A stretch of DNA of 64,000 nt from Streptomyces coelicoflavus. Its GTDB lineage: Bacteria > Actinomycetota > Actinomycetes > Streptomycetales > Streptomycetaceae. Where the stretch lies: positions 1 to 64,000 of the forward strand of contig NZ_BEWB01000021.1 in the NCBI RefSeq assembly GCF_003112555.1, read 5' to 3'. This document shows, piece after piece, positions 9,377 to 17,966 of the stretch. Both the position numbers and the translations under genes were made by a program. Positions within the stretch are counted from its first letter, which is position 1; each line of letters opens with the position of its first letter. The notes beneath the pieces were generated by a model. The model was not told the origin of the DNA. It did no database searches and worked only from the letters and a program-made list of their open reading frames with translations.

Positions 9377-9568
9377 GCGCCGGTGAGGGAGATGCCGTGA
9401 AGGGGCGCGGGGCCGTGACATGTGCGGCTCCGCCGCGTGGGCGCGACCAGCCACGACGAACCCGCACCCGCAAGACGGCAGCACACCCCGAGCTGGAAGG
9501 CCCCCCGCACCCGGCGGAGCCTTAAGCTGGTCCCGACACCGGGGGAACTTCTCGAAGGGGCGATACGC

Positions 9569-10366
9569 GTGAGCGTCAGCGGCACCACGACCGGACAGGT
9601 CGAGCACATGCTGCGCCAGGTGACGCCCGGGCGCTACGACGCCTACGAGGCCCTGCTGCGCGCCCTCGCCACCCCCACTTCCGGCCAGGTCTGGATGCTG
9701 TTGTGGCACGGACAGGCCGGCTCCCCGGACGCCCAGTACGGGAACATGGAGGTCGAGGGCTACGGCTACGCGCCCTGCGTGACCTCCGCCCAGGAGCTGT
9801 CCGCCAGCGGCTGGAACCGGTCGTACGAGGTGGTCGACGGCCTGGAGGTGGCCCGCGCGCTCTACCCGGACCACTACGGCCTGTGGCTCAACCCGCACGC
9901 CCCCGGCGGCGGCGTCGGCATCCCCTGGCTCGACCTGCGCCGCATCGCCTCCGGCCTGGACCGCCAGCCCGCCGGGCCCCTGCGCCTGTCCGAACCGGCC
10001 ATCGAGATCCCCCAGTTCTACGCCCTGCTCGCGCAGAACGCCCACCGCACCCCTGCGGTCCGCGCGCTGCGCCGCGCCTGGGTGCAGCCGGCGCTCGGGG
10101 CGCCGTATCTCGCCATCGGCCTGGACGTGTACGACACCTCCCCGCCGGCCGTCGACGCGGTGCGCGCGATGATGCAGCAGTCCATCGGCGCGGTGCCCGA
10201 CGGGCTGCCGGTGTCGACCGTGGCGATGACCGACACGCACGACCCGGTCGCCCTGTGGCTGCGCGCCGGCGCCCGCCCGTTCTACGACCGCGAGGCCCAC
10301 GCGGCCGCCCCCGCCCAGGCGCCGGCGGGCGGGTACGGATACCCTCCGGCCGGTAGCCGGTACTGA
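9569..10366 (+). CDS. SseB-family protein, copy 2
   Basis: 265 residues, paralogous in layout to the preceding gene. The N-terminal SseB core (SGQVWMLLWHGQAGSPDAQ, then YAPCVTSAQELSASGW) is followed by GLWLNPHAPGGGVGIPWLDLRRIA. The C-terminal domain (APYLAIGLDVYDTSP) closes with DPVALWLRAGARPFYDREA. The ending matches copy 1 in pattern (DP.. W.R...RPFYD). The GTG at 9569 has GAAGGGG about 8 nt upstream, and the in-frame upstream extension lacks similarity. A Gly/Ala/Pro/Tyr-rich tail follows. It probably forms a pair with copy 1 from a tandem duplication that has diverged widely. Confidence 0.78.
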   Translation: MSVSGTTTGQVEHMLRQVTPGRYDAYEALLRALATPTSGQVWMLLWHGQAGSPDAQYGNMEVEGYGYAPCVTSAQELSASGWNRSYEVVDGLEVARALYPDHYGLWLNPHAPGGGVGIPWLDLRRIASGLDRQPAGPLRLSEPAIEIPQFYALLAQNAHRTPAVRALRRAWVQPALGAPYLAIGLDVYDTSPPAVDAVRAMMQQSIGAVPDGLPVSTVAMTDTHDPVALWLRAGARPFYDREAHAAAPAQAPAGGYGYPPAGSRY

Positions 10367-10678
10367 CGGCCGAGCCGCCCGGCAGGGCCGACAGAGGCCA
10401 TCTTCGCGCGTAGATGACGGCGCAAAGCACCCCCGTGTCCCGGATGTCCCAACTCGCCCGCGTCCGGCCCCCGTTACCCACTGTCCGGATAACGGAACAC
10501 CTCAAACAGCATCACGGTTGCGCATCCATTCCCCGTCAGCTCTGGCTACAGATCGCCAAAGCGTTGAAGACTCCCGCAACAAGGGGTGGATGCTCGCCCC
10601 TGTGTACGACGGACTGATCACGCCGCTACAGCGGCAAGTGCGGGCCGGCTACCGCCGGTTGAGAGGGGTCCCTGCCAG
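10367..10678 (+). promoter_or_regulatory. Intergenic promoter region of the peptide importer operon
   Basis: 312 nt without a convincing gene; a 67-codon ORF at 10414-10617 has no ribosome-binding site or family features. A weak hairpin follows the sseB2 stop. A possible sigma-70-like promoter is TTGAAG at about 10564 with TGGATG about 17 nt further on. A GCCGCT/AGCGGC dyad (10622-10635) sits 43 nt before the permease start. Promoter assignments are guesses from spacing. Confidence 0.3.
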
Positions 10679-11686
10679 ATGACGGCACCATTGCACGAGC
10701 CGACCGCGGAAGCGGCCCCGAGTGCGGCAGAGGAAGCGGCGGTCGCCGGCGCCGAGGCCAAGTCGGTACAAGGGCGCTCCCTGGGCCGGATCGCCTGGGA
10801 ACGCCTGAAGAGGGACAGGCTGGCCCTCGCGGGCGGCATCGTGGTGCTGGTCCTCATCGTGGTCGCCGTACTGGCTCCCCTGATCACCTCGCTGTACGGG
10901 CAGGAGCCCAACGCGTACAACGAGGACATGATCGACCCGCTGTTCGGCACCCCCACGGGTTCCCTGGGCGGTGTCAGCGGCGACCACTGGCTCGGTGTGG
11001 AGCCGGTCAACGGCCGCGACATCTTCGCCCGCATCGTCCACGGCGCACGGATCTCCCTGCTGGTGGGCTTCCTGTCCGCCATGGTCGCCGTGATCCTCGG
11101 CACCGTCCTCGGTGTCCTCGCGGGTTTCTTCGGCGGCTGGGTCGACTCCCTCATCTGCCGGATCATGGACGGCCTGCTGGCCTTCCCGCAGCTGCTCTTC
11201 ATCATCGCCCTGGTCTCGGTCATGCCGGACAACATGCTCGGACTGAGCGGCACGGGCGTGCGCCTGCTCATGATGATCGTGGTCATCGGCTTCTTCGGCT
11301 GGCCCTACATCGGTCGCGTGGTCCGCGGCCAGACCCTCTCGATGCGTGAACGGGAGTACGTCGAGGCGGCCAGGTCGCTGGGGGCCGGACGGTTCTACAT
11401 CCTGTTCAAGGAACTGCTGCCCAACCTGGTGGCGCCGATCATCGTCTACACGACGATGATGATCCCCACCAACATCCTCACCGAGGCGGCGCTCAGCTTC
11501 CTGGGCGTGGGCGTCAAGCCGCCCACGTCGTCCTGGGGGCAGATGCTCTCGAGCGCGATCGACTACTACAAGTCGGACCCCATGTACATGGTGGTTCCCG
11601 GTGTGGCGATCTTCATCACCGTTCTTGCCTTCAACCTCTTCGGTGACGGCGTGCGCGACGCGTTGGACCCGAAGGGCTCCCGCTGA
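10679..11686 (+). CDS. Oligopeptide ABC transporter permease (OppC/DppC-like)
   Basis: 335-residue inner-membrane permease. A cytoplasmic Ala/Glu-rich N-terminus of about 45 residues precedes the first helix (LALAGGIVVLVLIVVAVLAPLI). Four to five more helices follow (for example ISLLVGFLSAMVAVILGTVLGVLAGFF and LLMMIVVIGFFGWPYIG). The EAA-type cytoplasmic loop is REYVEAARSLGAGRFYILFKELLPN. The OppC-type motif GRDIFARIVHGARISL precedes helix 2. The ATG at 10679 has GAGAGGGG upstream. It opens a five-gene importer operon with the binding protein second and the partner permease third, an order less common than binding-protein-first. Confidence 0.92.
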   Translation: MTAPLHEPTAEAAPSAAEEAAVAGAEAKSVQGRSLGRIAWERLKRDRLALAGGIVVLVLIVVAVLAPLITSLYGQEPNAYNEDMIDPLFGTPTGSLGGVSGDHWLGVEPVNGRDIFARIVHGARISLLVGFLSAMVAVILGTVLGVLAGFFGGWVDSLICRIMDGLLAFPQLLFIIALVSVMPDNMLGLSGTGVRLLMMIVVIGFFGWPYIGRVVRGQTLSMREREYVEAARSLGAGRFYILFKELLPNLVAPIIVYTTMMIPTNILTEAALSFLGVGVKPPTSSWGQMLSSAIDYYKSDPMYMVVPGVAIFITVLAFNLFGDGVRDALDPKGSR

Positions 11687-11756
11687 CCTGCCGTACCGCA
11701 AGGCGACCCGTGGCACCTGCACGGGGTCTCTCATCTAATCCGGAGGATCCGAGATC

Positions 11757-13559
11757 GTGACTACCCAACGCACCTCAGGGCGGCGCAAGCAGGCTTTGGC
11801 CGCTGCCGCAGTGGTCGCCGCGCTGCTGACCACGGCGGCGTGCGGCGGCGGCGGCGACGACGACGGCGGCAGCGGTTCGAAGAACGGCGCGGCCGGCTTC
11901 AACGCCGCCAACAACAAGGTCGCCCAGGCCTCCGAGGCCAAGAAGGGCGGCACGCTGAAGTTCGCCAGCACGCAGGACGCCGACTCGTGGGACACCACGC
12001 GTGGCTACTACGGCTTCATGTGGAACTTCTCCCGCTACTACAGCCGCCAGCTCGTCACGAACAAGACGGAGCCGGGCAAGACGGGCGCCGAGGTCACCCC
12101 CGACCTCGCGACCGACGTCGCCAAGGTCTCGGACGACGGCAAGACCTACACGTACACCCTGCGTGACGGCATCACCTGGGAGGACGGCAAGCCGATCACC
12201 TCCAAGGACGTCAAGTACGGCATCGAGCGCGTCTGGGCGCAGGACGTGCTGTCCGGCGGTCCGACGTACCTCAAGGAGGTGCTCGACCCCAAGGACGAGT
12301 ACAAGGGCCCGTACAAGGACAAGTCCGCGGACAAGCTGGGTCTGAAGGCGATCGAGACGCCGGACGACAAGACGATCGTCTTCCACCTGCCGCAGGCCAA
12401 CTCGGACTTCGAGGAGATGCTCGCGCTGACCTCGGCGTCCCCGGTCCGCCAGGACAAGGACACCAAGTCCAAGTACGGCCTGCACCCGTTCTCCTCGGGC
12501 CCGTACAAGTTCGAGTCCTACAACCCGGGCAAGGACCTGACCCTGGTCCGCAACACCGAGTGGAAGCAGAGCTCGGACCCGATCCGCAAGGCGTACCCGG
12601 ACAAGATCACGATCAAGTTCTTCACCAACGCCAACGACCTGGACGCCCGCCTCATCGCCGGCGACTACGACATCGACCTGGCCCAGACCGGTCTGTCCCC
12701 GCAGGGTCGTACCACGGCGCTGAAGGAGCACAAGGAGAACCTGGACAACCCGGTCTCGGGTTACATCCGGTACGCAGCGTTCCCGCAGAACGTGGCGCCG
12801 TTCAACAACATCCACTGCCGCAAGGCCGTGCTCTACGGGGCCGACCACGTCTCCCTGCAGACCGCGCGCGGCGGCCCGGTCGCCGGCGGTGACATCGGCA
12901 CCAACATGCTGCCGCCCGCCGTCCCGGGCTCCGAGGGTCAGAAGTACGACCCGTACGAGATGGCCGGTGCCAACAAGAAGGGCAACGTCGAGAAGGCCAA
13001 GGAAGAGCTGAAGGCCTGCGGCAAGCCGAACGGCTTCAAGACCACCATCGCGGTCCGCAACAACAAGCCGGTCGAGGTCGCCACCGCCGAGTCCCTCCAG
13101 GCCTCGCTGAAGAAGGTCGGCATCAACGTCGAGATCGACCAGTACGACGGCTCGCAGTACGCCAGCGTCATCGGTAGCCCCACGAACGTGAAGAAGAAGG
13201 GCTACGGCATCATCATCATGGGCTGGGGCCCGGACTTCCCGTCCGTGCAGGGCTACGGTCTGCCGCTGTGGCACAGCGAGTACATCCTCGACAGCGCGAA
13301 CAACAACTTCGCGATGATCGACGACCCGAAGATCGACGGTCTCTTCGCCGACTACCTGACCGCGAAGGACGACGCGGGCAAGGAGAAGATCGCCACGGAG
13401 ATCAACCACAAGGTGATGGAGGGCGCGTACTACCTGCCCTTCGTCTTCGAGAAGTTCATCAACTGGCGTTCCAGCAACATCGCGAACGTGTACACCACCG
13501 ACGCCTACAGCGGTATGTACGACTTCGTGAACATCGGCCTGAAGAACCCCAAGAAGTAA
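11757..13559 (+). CDS. Peptide ABC transporter substrate-binding lipoprotein
   Basis: 600-residue extracytoplasmic solute-binding protein of family 5 (OppA/DppA). The signal peptide (basic TSGRRKQ, hydrophobic ALAAAAVVAALL) ends in the lipobox LTTAAC, with the lipidated Cys near residue 29, followed by a Gly/Asp/Ser linker. Typical SBP_bac_5 features follow, including LKFASTQDADSWD, TYTYTLRDGITWEDGKPITSKDVKYGIER and SGPYKFESYNPGKDLTLVRN. It starts at GTG 11757, 70 nt after the permease. A hairpin lies downstream, before the second permease gene, perhaps protecting this highly needed message. The ligand is probably an oligopeptide; not deducible here. Confidence 0.93.
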   Translation: MTTQRTSGRRKQALAAAAVVAALLTTAACGGGGDDDGGSGSKNGAAGFNAANNKVAQASEAKKGGTLKFASTQDADSWDTTRGYYGFMWNFSRYYSRQLVTNKTEPGKTGAEVTPDLATDVAKVSDDGKTYTYTLRDGITWEDGKPITSKDVKYGIERVWAQDVLSGGPTYLKEVLDPKDEYKGPYKDKSADKLGLKAIETPDDKTIVFHLPQANSDFEEMLALTSASPVRQDKDTKSKYGLHPFSSGPYKFESYNPGKDLTLVRNTEWKQSSDPIRKAYPDKITIKFFTNANDLDARLIAGDYDIDLAQTGLSPQGRTTALKEHKENLDNPVSGYIRYAAFPQNVAPFNNIHCRKAVLYGADHVSLQTARGGPVAGGDIGTNMLPPAVPGSEGQKYDPYEMAGANKKGNVEKAKEELKACGKPNGFKTTIAVRNNKPVEVATAESLQASLKKVGINVEIDQYDGSQYASVIGSPTNVKKKGYGIIIMGWGPDFPSVQGYGLPLWHSEYILDSANNNFAMIDDPKIDGLFADYLTAKDDAGKEKIATEINHKVMEGAYYLPFVFEKFINWRSSNIANVYTTDAYSGMYDFVNIGLKNPKK

Positions 13560-13612
13560 CCGGTACACCCGCCGTACGGCACGAAAGGCAGGTGAAGGCC
13601 GGCGCGGCGTGA

Positions 13613-13679
13613 CCGCGGGCCGCCTGGGGGTACCTCCCACGCCTTTAAGGCAGTGGGGGAAATCTCCGGCGGCCCGCGG
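13613..13679 (+). terminator. Long hairpin between binding-protein and permease genes
   Basis: Perfect 12-bp inverted repeat at 13613-13624 and 13668-13679 (CCGCGGGCCGCC / GGCGGCCCGCGG). The loop has its own stem made from GGGGGTACCTCCCAC and GTGGGGGAA. The interior resembles a repetitive palindromic unit I associate with Streptomyces intergenic regions. Inside an operon it more likely acts as partial terminator or 3' stabiliser of the binding-protein mRNA than as a full stop. Confidence 0.6.
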
Positions 13680-13699
13680 GACGCAGCGGGCCGCAACCC

Positions 13700-14698
13700 G
13701 TGCTCGCTTACCTCATCAGGCGGCTGTTCGCCGCCGCAGTGATGCTCGTGGTCATCATCCTGGTGGTCTTCTGCATCTTCTTCCTCGTCCCCAAGTGGGC
13801 CGGGGTCGACATCGCCCTGAACTTCGTCGGCAAGCAGGCGGACCCTGCCGCCGTCGAGGGTGTGCGGGAGAAGCTGGGTCTGGGCGACCCGGTGCTCGTG
13901 CAGGCCTGGGAGTTCTTCAAGGGAATCTTCGCGGGCCGTACCTACGCGGCCGGCGGCGACGTGACCCACTGCGCCGCGCCCTGCTTCGGTTACTCCTTCA
14001 AGACCGAGCAGTCCGTGTGGCCGGTGCTGACCGAGCGTTTCCCGGTGACCCTGGCTCTCGCGCTCGGCGCCGCAGTGCTGTGGCTGATCTTCGGCGTGGC
14101 CGCCGGTGTGCTCTCCGCCCTCAAGCGCGGCACGCTGTGGGACCGCGGTGCGATGGTCGTCGCCCTGGCGGGTGTCTCCCTCCCCATCTACTTCACCGGT
14201 CTGCTCAGCCTGGCGATCTTCTCCTACGGCCTCGGCTGGATCGACGGTGAGTTCGTACCGCTCGAGGACAGCTTCAGCGGCTGGATCGGCGGCATGATCC
14301 TGCCGTGGATCACGCTGGCCTTCCTGTACGCCGCGATGTACGCCCGGATCACCCGCGCCACCATGCTGGAGATCCTCGGCGAGGACTACATCCGCACCGC
14401 GCGGGCCAAGGGCCTCAAGGAACAGGTCGTCATCAGCAAGCACGCGATGCGGTCGACCCTGACCCCCCTGCTCACCATGCTCGGCATGGACCTCGGCGCC
14501 CTGATGGGCGGCGCCATCCTGACCGAGACCACGTTCAGTCTCCCCGGCCTCGGCCAGAAGGTGCTGGACGCGATCAAGAACCACGACCTGCCCTTCATCC
14601 TGGGCGTCGTCCTGATCACTTCTCTCGCGGTGCTGATCGCCAACCTCGTGGTGGACATCCTGTACGCCGTGATCGACCCCCGAGTGAGGCTCGCATGA
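13700..14698 (+). CDS. Oligopeptide ABC transporter permease (OppB/DppB-like)
   Basis: 332-residue permease. The N-terminal helix MLAYLIRRLFAAAVMLVVIILVVFC is typical of OppB. A periplasmic segment with two Cys (HCAAPCFG) follows, then helices around residues 115-145, 155-185, 195-215 and 290-325. The EAA loop is EDYIRTARAKGLKEQVVISKHAMRS. It is the partner of the permease at 10679. Its stop overlaps the ATG of the next gene (ATGA), so the ATPases are translationally coupled to it. Confidence 0.92.
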   Translation: MLAYLIRRLFAAAVMLVVIILVVFCIFFLVPKWAGVDIALNFVGKQADPAAVEGVREKLGLGDPVLVQAWEFFKGIFAGRTYAAGGDVTHCAAPCFGYSFKTEQSVWPVLTERFPVTLALALGAAVLWLIFGVAAGVLSALKRGTLWDRGAMVVALAGVSLPIYFTGLLSLAIFSYGLGWIDGEFVPLEDSFSGWIGGMILPWITLAFLYAAMYARITRATMLEILGEDYIRTARAKGLKEQVVISKHAMRSTLTPLLTMLGMDLGALMGGAILTETTFSLPGLGQKVLDAIKNHDLPFILGVVLITSLAVLIANLVVDILYAVIDPRVRLA

Positions 14699-15792
14699 CC
14701 GAACTGAGCAAGAGCGGGGCAGCGGTGGGCGAGCCCACCGGCACCTCGCCCGCGCCGACCGCCTTCCTGGAAGTACGCGACCTCAAGGTCCACTTCCCGA
14801 CCGACGACGGTCTCGTCAAGTCCGTCGACGGGCTCTCCTTCCAGCTGGAGAAGGGCAAGACCCTCGGCATCGTGGGCGAGTCCGGCTCCGGCAAGTCGGT
14901 GACCTCGCTCGGCATCATGGGCCTGCACACCGCCGGCCAGTACGGCAAGCGCAAGGCGCGGATCTCCGGCGAGATCTGGCTGGACGGCACCGAGCTGCTG
15001 TCCGCCGACCCCGACCACGTGCGCAAGCTGCGCGGCCGGGAGATGGCGATGATCTTCCAGGACCCGCTGTCCGCGCTGCACCCGTACTACACGATCGGCC
15101 AGCAGATCGTGGAGGCGTACCGCATCCACCACAAGGTGGACAAGAAGACCGCCAAGCGCCGCGCGGTGGAGATGCTCGACCGCGTCGGCATCCCGCAGCC
15201 GGACAAGCGGGTGGACAGTTACCCGCACGAGTTCTCCGGCGGTATGCGCCAGCGCGCGATGATCGCGATGTCGCTGGTCAACAACCCCGAGCTGCTCATC
15301 GCGGACGAGCCGACCACCGCCCTGGACGTCACCGTCCAGGCGCAGATCCTCGACCTCATCCGGGACCTGCAGAAGGAGTTCGGCTCCGCGGTCATCGTCA
15401 TCACCCACGACCTGGGCGTCGTCGCCGAGCTGGCCGACGACCTCCTGGTGATGTACGGCGGCCGGTGCGTGGAGCGCGGCCCGGCCGAGAAGGTGTTCTA
15501 CGAGCCGCGGCACCCCTACACCTGGGGTCTGCTCGGCTCGATGCCGCGGCTCGACCGCGACCAGCAGGAACGCCTCATCCCGGTCAAGGGCTCGCCGCCC
15601 TCCCTCATCAACCTCCCGTCCGGCTGCGCCTTCAACCCGCGCTGCCCGTACGCCGACGTGCCCAAGGACGACGTCACCCGCACGGTCCGCCCCGAGCTGA
15701 CCGAGGTCGGCAGCAAGCACTGGGCCGCCTGCCACATGTCGCAGGAGCAGCGGGAGCGTATCTGGACCGAAGAGATTGCGCCGAAGCTGTGA
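14695..15792 (+). CDS. Oligopeptide ABC transporter ATP-binding protein (OppD-like)
   Basis: 365 residues. Walker A is GESGSGKS, the Q-loop is MIFQDPLSALHP, the signature is FSGGMRQRAMIAMSL, and Walker B is LLIADEPTTALD with the ITHDLGVV switch. The C-terminal oligopeptide-transporter domain has the Cys-bearing segment SGCAFNPRCPYAD...HWAACH. In some family members these Cys bind an iron-sulfur cluster. It starts at ATG 14695 in an ATGA overlap with the permease and ends in a GTGA overlap with the next ATPase. Confidence 0.94.
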   Translation: MTELSKSGAAVGEPTGTSPAPTAFLEVRDLKVHFPTDDGLVKSVDGLSFQLEKGKTLGIVGESGSGKSVTSLGIMGLHTAGQYGKRKARISGEIWLDGTELLSADPDHVRKLRGREMAMIFQDPLSALHPYYTIGQQIVEAYRIHHKVDKKTAKRRAVEMLDRVGIPQPDKRVDSYPHEFSGGMRQRAMIAMSLVNNPELLIADEPTTALDVTVQAQILDLIRDLQKEFGSAVIVITHDLGVVAELADDLLVMYGGRCVERGPAEKVFYEPRHPYTWGLLGSMPRLDRDQQERLIPVKGSPPSLINLPSGCAFNPRCPYADVPKDDVTRTVRPELTEVGSKHWAACHMSQEQRERIWTEEIAPKL

Positions 15793-17219
15793 GCGACGAA
15801 GCCAAGGACGAAACCAAGGGCAAGGCCAAGGACGAAGCTGTGGCCATCCCCGCGCAGAGCGACGGCACGCAGGAGAAGGCCGGCGGGACCGCCACCCTCA
15901 CCAAGGGTGCGGCCCCCGGCGAGACCCTGCTCAAGGTGACCGGGCTGCAGAAGCACTTCCCGATCAAGAAGGGCCTGCTGCAGCGTCAGGTCGGCGCGGT
16001 CCGCGCCGTCGACGGCATCGACTTCGAGGTCCGCTCCGGCGAGACGCTGGGCGTCGTGGGAGAGTCCGGCTGCGGCAAGTCGACCATGGGCCGGCTCATC
16101 ACCCGGCTCCTGGAGCCGACCGCCGGCAAGGTCGAGTTCCAGGGCAAGGACATCACCCACCTCGGGGTCGGCGGCATGCGTCCGCTGCGCCGCGACGTGC
16201 AGATGATCTTCCAGGACCCGTACTCCTCGCTGAACCCGCGCCACACCATCGGCACGATCGTCAGCGCCCCCTTCAAGCTCCAGGGCGTCCAGCCCGAGGG
16301 CGGGGTCAAGAAGGAGGTCCAGCGGCTGCTGTCGGTGGTCGGCCTCAACCCCGAGCACTACAACCGCTACCCGCACGAGTTCTCCGGCGGTCAGCGCCAG
16401 CGCATCGGCATCGCCCGCGCGCTCGCGCTCAACCCGAGGCTGGTCGTGGCCGACGAGCCGGTCTCCGCGCTCGACGTGTCCATCCAGGCCCAGGTCGTCA
16501 ACCTGCTCGACGACCTCCAGGACGAGCTGGGCCTCACGTACGTGATCATCGCGCACGACCTGTCCGTCGTGCGGCACGTCTCGGACCGCATCGCGGTGAT
16601 GTACCTCGGCAAGATCATGGAGCTGGCCGACCGCGACCTGCTCTACAAGTCGCCGATGCACCCGTACACCAAGGCGCTGATGTCGGCCGTCCCGATCCCG
16701 GACCCGGCGCGGCGCGGTGCCAAGAGCGAGCGCATTCTGCTCAAGGGCGACGTGCCCTCGCCGATCTCCCCGCCGAGCGGCTGCCGCTTCCACACCCGGT
16801 GCTGGAAGGCGACGCAGATCTGCACCACCACCGAGCCGCCGCTCAAGGAGCTGCGGCCGGGCCAGCAGGTCGCCTGCCACCACCCGGAGAACTTCGAGGA
16901 CCAGGCCCCGCAGGACGTCGTCCTGCTCACCGCCGCCAAGGAGGCGGCGGAGCTGGTGTCGGAGGACGCCCTGGCGGAGTCGGCGGCGACCTCGGCGGCG
17001 GTGGCCGCGGAGGTCGAGGCCGAGTCCCCCGCGGACACCGCGTCGGACGGCGGCGACGAGCCCGCCGCCGAGGGTGCCGACGACGGCGAGAACGCCGGCG
17101 ACGGCGCCGGGAACGCCGAGGAGAGCGACTCCGGGAACGCCGAGGAGAGCGACTCCGGGAGTGCCGACGGGAGCGACTCCGGGAGTGCCGACGAGGAGCC
17201 TCCCGCCAAGGGGAAGTGA
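15789..17219 (+). CDS. Oligopeptide ABC transporter ATP-binding protein (OppF-like) with acidic tail
   Basis: 476 residues. A charged Lys/Asp/Glu-rich N-terminus of about 45 residues precedes the ATPase core, which has Walker A GESGCGKS, MIFQDPYSSLNPR, signature FSGGQRQRIGIARAL, Walker B LVVADEPVSALD and the IIAHDLSVV switch. The C-terminal Cys segment (SGCRFHTRCWKATQICTT...VACHH) is present. The last about 100 residues are unusual for OppF: an Ala/Glu-rich stretch, then near-perfect eight-residue repeats NAEESDSG, NAEESDSG and SADGSDSG encoded by 24-bp DNA repeats (17109-17180). The tail is likely disordered and dispensable for ATP hydrolysis. GTG at 15789 overlaps the preceding stop. Confidence 0.93.
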   Translation: MSDEAKDETKGKAKDEAVAIPAQSDGTQEKAGGTATLTKGAAPGETLLKVTGLQKHFPIKKGLLQRQVGAVRAVDGIDFEVRSGETLGVVGESGCGKSTMGRLITRLLEPTAGKVEFQGKDITHLGVGGMRPLRRDVQMIFQDPYSSLNPRHTIGTIVSAPFKLQGVQPEGGVKKEVQRLLSVVGLNPEHYNRYPHEFSGGQRQRIGIARALALNPRLVVADEPVSALDVSIQAQVVNLLDDLQDELGLTYVIIAHDLSVVRHVSDRIAVMYLGKIMELADRDLLYKSPMHPYTKALMSAVPIPDPARRGAKSERILLKGDVPSPISPPSGCRFHTRCWKATQICTTTEPPLKELRPGQQVACHHPENFEDQAPQDVVLLTAAKEAAELVSEDALAESAATSAAVAAEVEAESPADTASDGGDEPAAEGADDGENAGDGAGNAEESDSGNAEESDSGSADGSDSGSADEEPPAKGK

Positions 17220-17234
17220 CCTCACTCACCCGCA

Positions 17235-17283
17235 CTGCCAGTGAGCCCCTGCCTTCATTTGTAAGGCAGGGGCTCACTGGCAG
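17235..17283. terminator. Perfect 21-bp stem-loop after the importer operon
   Basis: Arms 17235-17255 and 17263-17283 are exactly complementary over 21 bp, with a 7-nt loop CATTTGT; the stem starts CTGCCAGTGAGCCCC. It lies 15 nt beyond the OppF stop and ends 13 nt before the GTG of the next gene. It looks like the operon terminator, but its position on top of the ribosome-binding region of the channel gene means it could also act on that gene. Confidence 0.8.
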
Positions 17284-17296
17284 GTAAGAATGGAAG

Positions 17297-17956
17297 GTGT
17301 ACGAGCAACTCTTCAGCCCCACCGTCCAGCACACGCTCGACCTGGTCGGGATCTTCGTCTTCGCCATCTCGGGCGCGCTGCTGGCCGTACGCAAGAACTT
17401 CGACGTCTTCGGCATCGCCGTCCTCGCCGAGGTCACCGCGCTGGGCGGCGGACTGTTCCGGGACCTGGTGATCGGCGCGGTGCCGCCCGCCGCCTTCACC
17501 GACCTCGGGTACTTCCTCACCCCGCTGCTCGCGACGCTGCTGGTCTTCTTCCTCCACCCCCACGTCGAGCGTCTCCAGACCGGCGTGAACATCTTCGACG
17601 CGGCGGGCCTCGGCCTGTTCTGCGTCGCCGGCACCACCAAGGCGTACGACTACGGTCTCGGCCTCACCGCCTCGGCCTGCCTGGGCCTGACCACCGCGGT
17701 GGGCGGCGGCGTCCTGCGCGACGTGCTGGCCAACGAGGTGCCGTCACTGCTGCGCTGGGACCGCGACCTGTACGCCGTCCCCGCCATCGTCGGTTCCACG
17801 ATGGTCGCCCTGTGCATCCGCTACGAGGCGCTCACCCCCTTCACCAGCGGACTGGCGGTCGTCACGGCCTTCGTCCTGCGGCTGCTCGCCCTGCGCTACC
17901 ACTGGCGGGCACCGCGCGCCTGGAACCGCCGGTCGACGGTGGTCGAGGGAGACTGA
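17297..17956 (+). CDS. TRIC cation channel family membrane protein (UPF0126)
   Basis: 219 residues with about seven hydrophobic segments arranged as two repeats, each with the family motif: GGGLFRDLVIG near residue 54 and GGGVLRDVLANEVPSLL near residue 140. Bacterial members are K+-permeable trimeric channels related to animal TRIC proteins, or are annotated as glycine-related transport proteins; the substrate here is not established. The GTG at 17297 follows GGAAGG only a few nt upstream, next to the long hairpin. Short basic C-terminus WRAPRAWNRRST. Confidence 0.88.
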   Translation: MYEQLFSPTVQHTLDLVGIFVFAISGALLAVRKNFDVFGIAVLAEVTALGGGLFRDLVIGAVPPAAFTDLGYFLTPLLATLLVFFLHPHVERLQTGVNIFDAAGLGLFCVAGTTKAYDYGLGLTASACLGLTTAVGGGVLRDVLANEVPSLLRWDRDLYAVPAIVGSTMVALCIRYEALTPFTSGLAVVTAFVLRLLALRYHWRAPRAWNRRSTVVEGD

Positions 17957-17966
17957 GGCGGCGCGC

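Noticed and set aside
10414..10617. 67-codon gene upstream of the peptide importer
   Set aside because: No ribosome-binding site, no domain or helix pattern, and it overlaps the probable promoter region.
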